Shown here piece after piece: positions 1 to 5,177 of a stretch of DNA of 7,094 bases. Source of the DNA: Clostridia bacterium (GTDB taxonomy: Bacteria > Bacillota_A > Clostridia > Oscillospirales > CAG-272); the NCBI GenBank assembly GCA_017472105.1, contig JAFUQY010000062.1, positions 1 to 7,094 on the forward strand. The letters are read 5' to 3'. The position numbers were made by a program, and so were the translations under genes. A model generated the notes under the pieces. The model did no database searches, was not told the DNA's origin, and saw nothing but the letters and a program-made list of their open reading frames with translations. How positions within the stretch are numbered: the first letter of the stretch is position 1; each line of letters begins with the position of its first letter.

Positions 1-174
1 CTCGAGCAGAAGCGTCGTATTGCTGCGGAGCCGGATTCCCCCGGTGATGTAGTCTCCCGCCGGGATCACGACCGTACCGCCGCCGCTCCTGAAGCATTCG
101 TCCAGTGCCGCCTGAATCGCGGATGTGCATACACTTCCCGGAACCGCGCCGTATTGTAAAATATTGTAAATCAT
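1..174 (-). CDS. GH28 polygalacturonase-like protein, N-terminal 58 residues only
   Basis: This reading frame starts at the ATG at 172-174 and stays open to the window edge, so the 3' part is missing. The visible 58 residues begin MIYNILQYGAVPG and continue with AIQAALDECF, GGGTVVIPAGDY and TGGIRLRSNTTLLLE. This order is the usual N-terminal capping region and first coil of the right-handed beta-helix in family GH28 (polygalacturonases, exo-polygalacturonases, rhamnogalacturonan hydrolases). There is no signal peptide, so the enzyme is predicted to be cytoplasmic and to act on imported oligosaccharides. The catalytic Asp residues of GH28 lie further downstream and cannot be checked. The start follows the GH5 stop codon by four bases, and a GGGGAAG ribosome binding site (complement of 182-188) lies inside the end of the GH5 gene, which points to co-translation. 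Another beta-helix family that shares this opening is possible. Confidence 0.72.
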   Translation of the reverse strand, partial: MIYNILQYGAVPGSVCTSAIQAALDECFRSGGGTVVIPAGDYITGGIRLRSNTTLLLE

Positions 175-178
175 ACCG

Positions 179-1273
179 TTACTTCCCCGCAATGATATCC
201 CGGAAGACCGGCGAGAGAATCTTCCTGTTGTCGTCGTCCACGAGGCTGAACCGGTTGCCGTCGTAGGGTGTGCTGAGGTAGTTCCACAGACAGGTCGGAA
301 TCCCGTGCTCTCGGCAGAAGTCGGTCACATCGCGCACATACGCCTCCCGCCATGCGAGCTTTGCGTGACGGATCGTGCCGTATTCGCCGTTGTAGAGAAT
401 CCTGTCCGGATGCGCCTTCACCCAGTCTGCGGCGGGTTTAAGTTTGTTCCGGATCCATTCGCGGCCCATTTCGTCCCAGCCGTCGAGGTCTCCCGTGCCG
501 TATCCGAAGTAGCGGCGGTATTCCCGGTAGCGCTCCATGTCGCAGGGATACGGCATTTCCCGGTTGTAGACATGCATGTTTCCCTGAAGCAGTCCGCGCT
601 GGTGGGTGAATTCGTTCGGTGCGTAAAAGTGGAAGGTGTAGACCACATTTTCGTCATCCCATATATTCAAATCCTTCAATTTGTCGGGTGAGTTCCACTG
701 CGCACTGCCGATGACGATGATGCGGTTTTTGTTCAGCTCCCGGATCGCGCGGATCGTCTCGTCGGCGAGGGTGTTCCAGTCGTCCGAATCCGGCGTCGTC
801 AGCTCGTTGAGCAGCTCGAACGCGACGTGATCCCGGTCGTGAAACCGTTTCTCCAGCATCACCCAGCAGTCCGTGAACCGCTTTCTCAGCTCCGGATCCC
901 GGCATAAATCGTTCATCTCCGACGCCACATCGCAGTACGCGCCGATCGCTTTGTGCATGTTGAACATCACATTCAGCCCAAATTCCGCGCACCAATCGAA
1001 GAAATCGGACAGTATGCCGAGGATTTCCTCCCGGTACACGCCCGGATGCTCGAATTCCTCCAGCACGATCTGGTCAAACCCGAGCCGGATGTGGTCTGCC
1101 CCGAGGGACGCGATGTATCCGACATCCTCCCGCGTGATGTACGACGCGAAGTGCTCCATGTCGCCCGGCGTGATCCACATGCGCTTTGACTTCTCCACAA
1201 CCTGCAGCCGCTTGTAGTTCGTCAGCCAGCCGCCCATGCCGATGCCGTGCTCAAATCCCGTGAATCGTTTCAT
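179..1273 (-). CDS. GH5-like (clan GH-A) cytoplasmic glycoside hydrolase, 364 aa
   Basis: A retaining glycosidase of the cellulase/mannanase type with a (beta/alpha)8 barrel. Numbered from the ATG at 1271-1273, the residues expected in a GH5 active site all seem present: Arg63 (HIRLGFD), His107 (NMH), Asn156-Glu157 (FELLNE, acid/base), His215 and Tyr217 (FHFYAP), Glu297 (YNGEYG, nucleophile) and Trp330 (CLWNY). The opening GIGMGGWL matches the common GH5 start, NLGGWL. There is no signal peptide, membrane segment or carbohydrate-binding module, so it should act inside the cell on imported oligosaccharides. A TTG nine bases upstream is in frame, but it directly abuts the Shine-Dalgarno sequence, so the ATG is chosen. 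It lies 37 bases after the esterase gene and 4 bases before the GH28 gene, in one operon. Beta-glucan, mannan and other beta-linked substrates are all possible; the subfamily is not assignable by eye. Confidence 0.85.
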   Translation of the reverse strand: MKRFTGFEHGIGMGGWLTNYKRLQVVEKSKRMWITPGDMEHFASYITREDVGYIASLGADHIRLGFDQIVLEEFEHPGVYREEILGILSDFFDWCAEFGLNVMFNMHKAIGAYCDVASEMNDLCRDPELRKRFTDCWVMLEKRFHDRDHVAFELLNELTTPDSDDWNTLADETIRAIRELNKNRIIVIGSAQWNSPDKLKDLNIWDDENVVYTFHFYAPNEFTHQRGLLQGNMHVYNREMPYPCDMERYREYRRYFGYGTGDLDGWDEMGREWIRNKLKPAADWVKAHPDRILYNGEYGTIRHAKLAWREAYVRDVTDFCREHGIPTCLWNYLSTPYDGNRFSLVDDDNRKILSPVFRDIIAGK

Positions 1274-1282
1274 ATCGTTCAA

Positions 1283-1290
1283 TCCTTTCT
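1283..1290 (-). promoter_or_regulatory. Ribosome binding site deciding the GH5 start
   Basis: On the minus strand this reads AGAAAGGA. It ends nine bases before the ATG at 1271-1273, a normal distance. The alternative TTG at 1280-1282 follows it with no spacer, so a start there would be unusable. The first three residues of the longer reading (MND) should therefore be dropped. Confidence 0.75.
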
Positions 1291-1310
1291 GCCAGTCAAA
1301 AGCCGGATTT

Positions 1311-2057
1311 TTACCGATTTATAAATGTCTTTATCATCTCCGCGTACAGGGATTTTCCGTCCTTCACAACGCCGCAGTAGCCGGTGTGTCCGTAGCCTTC
1401 CATGTACGTGAACGTCACAAGTTCATCCGGATACCCGACATGGAACATCGTGCGGCACAGAAGCTCCGTCTGCTCAAGCCGTCCCGCCATGTCATTGTCC
1501 GCAACCACAAACTCGTATTTCGGCAGATTCTCCGGTGACTTCGGCTCTTCGATGAAGTATAAGGGAGCCGCTTCGTCCACGCGCACAAGACGTGTGTCAA
1601 GTCCACGTTCGCGGAGCACGTTGAAATGCGTTGTCGGCTGTCCGGCATCGAAGAAATACCCGGCAATCTGATTTCTGTCGTACGCGTCAATGCCGTGTTT
1701 TCCGAGATAGTGCGCATCGAACGCCAGCATCATTGAGAGATACCCGCCCGCACTCGATCCGCCGACGGTGAGCACGGAATGCGGCAGATTGTCCCGGCAC
1801 CATGCCACGCACAGAGCCGCGTCCTCGATGAAATCCGGGAATTTCGCCGACGGGTACATCCGGTAATCCGCAGTCGCGACGGAAATGCCCGCTTCGTTCA
1901 GTTCGAGAAAGGCACGCTCGTCCCCGTTTCCCTTGTCTCCGGCTTCCATCCCGCCGCCGTGGAAGAACACGAACAGCGGAGCATCGGGATTGCCGCAGTC
2001 GTAGAAATCCAGCTTCTGTTCCGGGAGTGCGCCGTAGGATAAGTCTCGTTTTACCAT
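1311..2057 (-). CDS. Alpha/beta-hydrolase, HSL/carbohydrate-esterase type, 248 aa
   Basis: A serine hydrolase likely to remove acetyl or other acyl groups from sugars. Visible motifs are HGGG at 33-36 (oxyanion hole of the hormone-sensitive-lipase/CE10-like group), GGSSAGG at 99-105 with Ser102 as nucleophile, Asp187 or Asp189 in VADNDM as the probable acid, and His224 in GYGHTG as the catalytic base. About 250 residues is normal for the small single-domain members. There is no signal peptide, so it is cytoplasmic. The ATG is preceded at 8 bases by GAGGA (complement of 2066-2070). It is the first gene of the esterase-GH5-GH28 operon and has its own promoter at 2087-2115. Its place next to glycosidases supports de-esterification of imported glycans; a peptidase or a general esterase is less likely. 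Substrate specificity is inferred only from context. Confidence 0.83.
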   Translation of the reverse strand: MVKRDLSYGALPEQKLDFYDCGNPDAPLFVFFHGGGMEAGDKGNGDERAFLELNEAGISVATADYRMYPSAKFPDFIEDAALCVAWCRDNLPHSVLTVGGSSAGGYLSMMLAFDAHYLGKHGIDAYDRNQIAGYFFDAGQPTTHFNVLRERGLDTRLVRVDEAAPLYFIEEPKSPENLPKYEFVVADNDMAGRLEQTELLCRTMFHVGYPDELVTFTYMEGYGHTGYCGVVKDGKSLYAEMIKTFINR

Positions 2058-2086
2058 GGTTTCAGTCCTCGTTTCCGTTTTTCTTC

Positions 2087-2115
2087 ATGATACCACAGGC
2101 AGAAGCATTGTGCAA
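2087..2115 (-). promoter_or_regulatory. Promoter of the esterase-GH5-GH28 operon
   Basis: On the minus strand, TTGCAC (complement of 2110-2115) and TATCAT (complement of 2087-2092) are separated by exactly 17 bases. Both hexamers are close to the sigma-70/sigma-A consensus. Transcription would begin near 2080, giving a leader of about 20 bases that includes the GAGGA ribosome binding site. It is divergent from the fucosidase promoter; the two -35 boxes are 41 bases apart. Confidence 0.65.
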
Positions 2116-2123
2116 GAGTAAAT

Positions 2124-2146
2124 CGGAATTTTTTCAACAGTTTCCG
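2124..2146. promoter_or_regulatory. Candidate operator between the divergent promoters
   Basis: CGGAA (2124-2128) and TTCCG (2142-2146) form a 5-base inverted repeat with a 13-base spacer. An overlapping imperfect inverted repeat pairs the run of six T at 2129-2134 with the run of six A at 2148-2153, flanked by GGA and TCC. Both lie between the -35 boxes of the two divergent promoters, where a shared regulator could bind. The arms are short, so this may be chance. Confidence 0.25.
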
Positions 2147-2156
2147 CAAAAAATCC

Positions 2157-2185
2157 TTGACAACGGGACAGTTTTATATTATCAT
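2157..2185 (+). promoter_or_regulatory. Promoter of the alpha-L-fucosidase gene
   Basis: A perfect -35 box TTGACA (2157-2162) is followed after 17 bases by TATCAT (2180-2185), one mismatch from the -10 consensus. The spacer is AT-rich at its 3' end. Transcription would start near 2192, giving a leader of about 30 bases before the ATG at 2222. This is a strong housekeeping-type promoter, so control probably comes from a repressor or from an operator upstream. Confidence 0.75.
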
Positions 2186-2206
2186 TGAATAAAAAATACA
2201 CCCATC

Positions 2207-2213
2207 AAAGGAG
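2207..2213 (+). promoter_or_regulatory. Ribosome binding site deciding the fucosidase start
   Basis: AAAGGAG at 2207-2213 lies eight bases before the ATG at 2222-2224. An in-frame GTG at 2213-2215 overlaps the last base of this site and cannot use it, so the shorter reading beginning MYEKF is preferred over one beginning three residues earlier. Confidence 0.8.
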
Positions 2214-2221
2214 TGCACATC

Positions 2222-3508
2222 ATGTACGAAAAATTCAAGAGAAGCGAATGGTTCCGCCACGACCGGTTTGGTCTCTTCATCCACTGGGGTCTGTATTCCA
2301 TCCCGGCGCGCGGCGAATGGGTACGCGGATCGGAAATGCTCTCGGACGAGGAATTCATGGGATTCTTCAACGAATTCAATCCCTCCGACTACAATCCGCG
2401 CGAATGGGCGAAGATCGCGAAGGAAGCCGGCATGAAATACGCTGTCATGACCGCCAAGCACCACGACGGATTCTGCCTGTTCGACTCGAAGTACACCGAT
2501 TTCAAGTCCACGAACACCCCGTGCGGCCGCGACCTTGTCCGCGAATTCCTCGACGCATTCCGCGCGGAAGGACTCAAGGTGGGGCTGTACTACTCCATCA
2601 TCGACTGGAATCACCCGGCATATCCCGCATACCAGCATCATTCCCACCCGCACCGCAATGACGAGGCTTACAAGGAACGCGAGCCGTTCGAAAACTACCT
2701 CAGGTACATGCACGGTCAGGTGGAAGAGCTCTGCACCAACTACGGTCATCTCGACATCATGTGGTACGACTACTCCTACGGCGAGATGCGCGGCGAAAAA
2801 TGGGAGGCTACCAAGCTCGTGAACATGGTGCGTTCCCACTTCCCGGACATCATTCTTGACAACCGTCTTGAAGTTTCCGGTGAAGGCTTCGGCTCCCTTG
2901 CAACCGAAAATCCGACCGTGTATTCCGGCGATTTCGTGTCTCCCGAATGCATCATCCCGCCGGAAGGAATCCTCAACGAGCTGGGCGAGCCGATTCCGTG
3001 GGAAGCATGCATCACGCTCAACGATCACTGGGGCTATGCGGCATCGGACGACAACTACAAGGATGAAAGCGTCGTGGTACGCAAGCTGATCGAATGCGTT
3101 TCCAAGAGCGGCAACATGCTCCTCAACGTAGGCCCCGACGCGGAAGGACGGTTCCCCGACAGAAGCATCGAAATTCTCCGCGAAGTCGGCAAGTGGATGA
3201 AGAAGAACGGAAACGCCGTCTACGGATGCCTGAAGAGCGAATTCCCGAAGCCCGAATGGGGCCGCTACACGCAGAATGGAAACGTCGTCTACGCGCTCGT
3301 CATGGATCCGCCGGTAGGACCGCTGTCCCTGCCCGGAATTCCCGCAAGCCGCGTAAAATCCTGCCGTCTCCTCTCCGACGGAAGCGAACTGAAGCTGTTC
3401 AGCGACTGGCGCACCGGCAACTACGAAGGCATGGCATACGTCAACATCCCGCGGTACTCGATGTACGATAAGATTTACACCGTCGTGAAGATTACGCTGA
3501 AGGATTGA
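2222..3508 (+). CDS. GH29 alpha-L-fucosidase, 428 aa
   Basis: A retaining exo-hydrolase that releases terminal L-fucose. Family GH29 hallmarks appear in order: FGLFIHWG at 16-23, TAKHHDGF at 78-85 with His80-His81, the nucleophile Asp183 in IMWYDYS, TLNDHWGY at 265-272 and NMLLNVGPDAEGRFP at 298-312. A short beta-sandwich-like C-terminus follows, ending at 428. The acid/base residue varies in GH29 and cannot be fixed by eye; Glu242 in the SPECIIPP segment sits where many members have a conserved Pro-Glu. There is no signal peptide and no extra binding domain, so it is a compact cytoplasmic enzyme for imported fucosylated oligosaccharides. It is transcribed alone, from a strong promoter to a strong terminator, divergent from the esterase operon. 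Glu codons are mostly GAA and Arg mostly CGC, unlike the GH5 gene. The GH29 subfamily (broad or alpha-1,3/1,4-specific) is unresolved. Confidence 0.92.
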   Translation: MYEKFKRSEWFRHDRFGLFIHWGLYSIPARGEWVRGSEMLSDEEFMGFFNEFNPSDYNPREWAKIAKEAGMKYAVMTAKHHDGFCLFDSKYTDFKSTNTPCGRDLVREFLDAFRAEGLKVGLYYSIIDWNHPAYPAYQHHSHPHRNDEAYKEREPFENYLRYMHGQVEELCTNYGHLDIMWYDYSYGEMRGEKWEATKLVNMVRSHFPDIILDNRLEVSGEGFGSLATENPTVYSGDFVSPECIIPPEGILNELGEPIPWEACITLNDHWGYAASDDNYKDESVVVRKLIECVSKSGNMLLNVGPDAEGRFPDRSIEILREVGKWMKKNGNAVYGCLKSEFPKPEWGRYTQNGNVVYALVMDPPVGPLSLPGIPASRVKSCRLLSDGSELKLFSDWRTGNYEGMAYVNIPRYSMYDKIYTVVKITLKD

Positions 3509-3518
3509 TGCATACAGA

Positions 3519-3553
3519 AAAAGGACTGACACTCACATCAGTCCTTTTCTTTT
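3519..3553. terminator. Bidirectional Rho-independent terminator
   Basis: AAAAGGACTGA (3519-3529) pairs perfectly with TCAGTCCTTTT (3538-3548), an 11-base-pair stem with an 8-base loop. A T-rich tail (CTTTT) follows on the plus strand. On the minus strand the A-run at 3518-3522 supplies the U tract. It sits between the convergent fucosidase and solute-binding protein genes and should end transcription from both sides. Confidence 0.88.
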
Positions 3554-3564
3554 GTCACATTTCC

Positions 3565-5049
3565 TTATTCGGCCGCGGGCTGCTCCTGAAGAGCTCTGAT
3601 TGCCCCCATTGCCTTGTCGATGGTACGGGTGAGAACCTTTTCCTGGGTCTTGACCTTGGAAACGAGATTCTGATCCTTGTTCGAGAACATGGATGCAAAG
3701 AAGCCGTCACGGACGTTCGCGCAGTACAGGGTATCGCCGAGGTCAACGACGCGGTTGGAGAGAATCAGGTCGAGCATCGCGATACTTTCTTCGTCGCGGG
3801 CATACTTACCCTTGAGTGCGCCTTCGATGTACGCGGGAGTTACTTCCTTCTTCGCGAGATAGTTGGTGACTTCGAGAACTGCGCCGACCAGCTCACGGTT
3901 TTGGATCGTGGTGGGCAGTACGGGAGGCATGTAGTAGCTTACACGGCAGTTGTACAGTTCCTGCTCCGTGTCGTACTTCGGATAGGGAATGATACCGAAG
4001 TCGGTTTCCATGTCGCGGAGGGAGCCCGCCCAGAACAGGGAGCAGTCCATGAACAGAGCCTGACCCTGCATGAACATGTCGATGTTGGACTGGGGAACGT
4101 CGTTGCCGCTTGCGGGGAGATAGGTGTTCATCCCGTAGGTGATGTCGAAAATCTTGTTGAATACGCCGAGGAAGCGTTCGTCGGTTACGCTCAGTCTCGG
4201 GGAACCTTCTGCGTCAAGGGTCATGGAAGTTTCACCTGCGCCGATCCAGAAGCTGGGCAGAACCATCTTGGTGTGGGAGAGATAACCGTAATTGTCCTTC
4301 GGGCCCATTTGACCGTCGCCGTCGATGTCGTTGCGGACAACATCCATCATGGATGCCATCTTGTCCATCGTCCATTCGCCGGAGAACACGAGGTCGTACG
4401 GTCTTTCCAGATTGTTATTGGTAATCATTTCGGTGTTGAACAGCAGGATGTAGGTCAGGTCGTGCGTCGTGATGCTGAGGTCACCGATTGCGGCATAACG
4501 GAATCCGGCAAGCTCAAGCGCTTCGTTGACACGGGAATCCCAGTAGGGCTTGGTGAGATCGATGTAGGGAATGTTTTCGTAGTCGAGCAGGTAGCCGCCG
4601 GTCAGAAGAGTCGGAGCCGCTACGCAGAATACGTTTGCAACCTGTAAAAAGTCATCGCCCGCCGCAATCAGGTTGCGCACCTGATCGGTTCCGGGATAGC
4701 TGCTGCCGATGATGTGCTGCTGGATGTTGGCATCAAGCTGGGTCGACGCGCTTTCGATGATGTTGTACTGTGCATCGTTGAGGGCGTCACCGGTGATTTC
4801 TTCCATCACGATCATGTTGCGCGCGTTGGGGTTGTCCATGACGCCGAAGGTGAAGGTTTCGCCGGTGAACGACAGACCTTCGGGAAGATCGGGAGTCGCT
4901 TCGGTTTCGGTTTCGGGTTCGGTTTCAACGGATGCACCGTCCGTGGCTGCGGCACCGGCATCGGTATCGTCACCGTTTGTTCCGCTTTCCGCACAGGACG
5001 CAAACAGCATCATCAGAACCAGAAACAGGCTGAGAATACGCTTTTTCAT
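3565..5049 (-). CDS. Extracellular sugar-binding lipoprotein of an ABC importer, 494 aa
   Basis: A substrate-binding protein anchored to the outer face of the membrane. Residues 1-18 are a lipoprotein signal (MKKR, then a hydrophobic stretch) ending in the lipobox FAS before Cys19. An acidic low-complexity linker follows at about 20-55, with a TETEPETETE-like run. The rest resembles family 1 (MalE-like) solute-binding proteins, for example NIDMFMQGQALFMDCSLFW (322-340) followed by FGIIPYPKYD (351-360). Residues 241-252 (D-x-D-G-D-G-Q-x-G-x-x-D) fit an EF-hand-type calcium loop; a similar site is known in alginate-binding AlgQ proteins. The start is supported by AGGAGG (complement of 5058-5063) eight bases upstream. 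It has its own consensus promoter and terminator and no permease or ATPase neighbour, so its partners must be encoded elsewhere. Codons are GAA-rich, which suggests high expression. The ligand is probably an oligosaccharide but is not identified. Confidence 0.85.
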   Translation of the reverse strand: MKKRILSLFLVLMMLFASCAESGTNGDDTDAGAAATDGASVETEPETETEATPDLPEGLSFTGETFTFGVMDNPNARNMIVMEEITGDALNDAQYNIIESASTQLDANIQQHIIGSSYPGTDQVRNLIAAGDDFLQVANVFCVAAPTLLTGGYLLDYENIPYIDLTKPYWDSRVNEALELAGFRYAAIGDLSITTHDLTYILLFNTEMITNNNLERPYDLVFSGEWTMDKMASMMDVVRNDIDGDGQMGPKDNYGYLSHTKMVLPSFWIGAGETSMTLDAEGSPRLSVTDERFLGVFNKIFDITYGMNTYLPASGNDVPQSNIDMFMQGQALFMDCSLFWAGSLRDMETDFGIIPYPKYDTEQELYNCRVSYYMPPVLPTTIQNRELVGAVLEVTNYLAKKEVTPAYIEGALKGKYARDEESIAMLDLILSNRVVDLGDTLYCANVRDGFFASMFSNKDQNLVSKVKTQEKVLTRTIDKAMGAIRALQEQPAAE

Positions 5050-5084
5050 AAGGGGCTCCTCCTGATTATAATAAATTATTTTTT

Positions 5085-5118
5085 CGTTCCATGCACAAAA
5101 AATGTGCGTTCCATGTAC
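5085..5118. repeat. 22-bp-period direct repeat with internal palindrome in the lipoprotein leader
   Basis: CGTTCCATGCAC (5085-5096) recurs as CGTTCCATGTAC (5107-5118), 11 of 12 bases identical, at a 22-base interval, about two DNA turns. Between and overlapping them, GCACA (5093-5097) and TGTGC (5103-5107) form an inverted repeat with a five-A spacer. The array covers the expected transcription start (about 5114) and the start of the leader, where a bound repressor would block initiation. It could instead act as a small RNA hairpin. Confidence 0.5.
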
Positions 5119-5120
5119 TC

Positions 5121-5149
5121 ATTATACACAAAACGCACAATTTTGTCAA
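5121..5149 (-). promoter_or_regulatory. Perfect-consensus promoter of the lipoprotein gene
   Basis: On the minus strand TTGACA (complement of 5144-5149) and TATAAT (complement of 5121-5126) are both exact and separated by exactly 17 bases. Transcription would begin near 5114, giving a leader of about 64 bases. Such a strong promoter on a catabolic gene usually implies repression, which fits the inverted and direct repeats that overlap it. Read-through from the oxidoreductase gene upstream is also possible, because no terminator is visible between 5150 and 5177. Confidence 0.85.
5128..5146. promoter_or_regulatory. Candidate operator inside the lipoprotein promoter spacer
   Basis: ACAAAA (5128-5133) and TTTTGT (5141-5146) are a perfect 6-base inverted repeat with a 7-base centre (CGCACAA). 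The site lies in the spacer and overlaps the -35 box, a classic repressor position. Its centre shares the CGCACA motif with the nearby repeat at 5103-5108 (there as TGTGCG). It does not match an operator consensus that I recognise with confidence. Confidence 0.4.
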
Positions 5150-5177
5150 TATGTATTTACCTAATATTCATCATGAT

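Noticed and set aside
2108..2114. TTGTGCA near the esterase promoter, resembling TTGTGC motifs around the lipoprotein promoter
   Set aside because: A 6-7 base match among AT-rich promoter regions is expected by chance, and no longer shared motif could be extended from it.
2174..3532. 452-codon open frame on the minus strand opposite the fucosidase
   Set aside because: It lies wholly antisense to a clear GH29 gene, starts at a GTG inside the terminator hairpin without a ribosome binding site, and shows no recognisable domain. It arises from the strong third-base bias of the real gene.
3505..4647. 380-codon open frame on the plus strand opposite the binding-protein gene
   Set aside because: It is antisense to the lipoprotein gene, begins at the fucosidase stop and runs through the terminator. 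Its composition (rich in Val, His, Gly and Glu without family motifs) is that of a shadow frame.
4895..4930. Tandem-looking DNA repeat (GGTTTCG-type units)
   Set aside because: It encodes the Glu-Thr-rich linker after the lipobox of the binding protein. Low-complexity linkers of this type are common, and the repeat is not a separate element.
5065..5070. Second TATAAT on the minus strand near the lipoprotein ribosome binding site
   Set aside because: The sequence 17 bases upstream (CATGGA) is not a -35 box, and a start here would fall in the ribosome binding site. The exact promoter at 5121-5149 explains the gene.
5150..5177. Possible terminator after the oxidoreductase gene
   Set aside because: Only an 8-base self-complementary ATCATGAT at 5170-5177 is present, without a loop or U tract.
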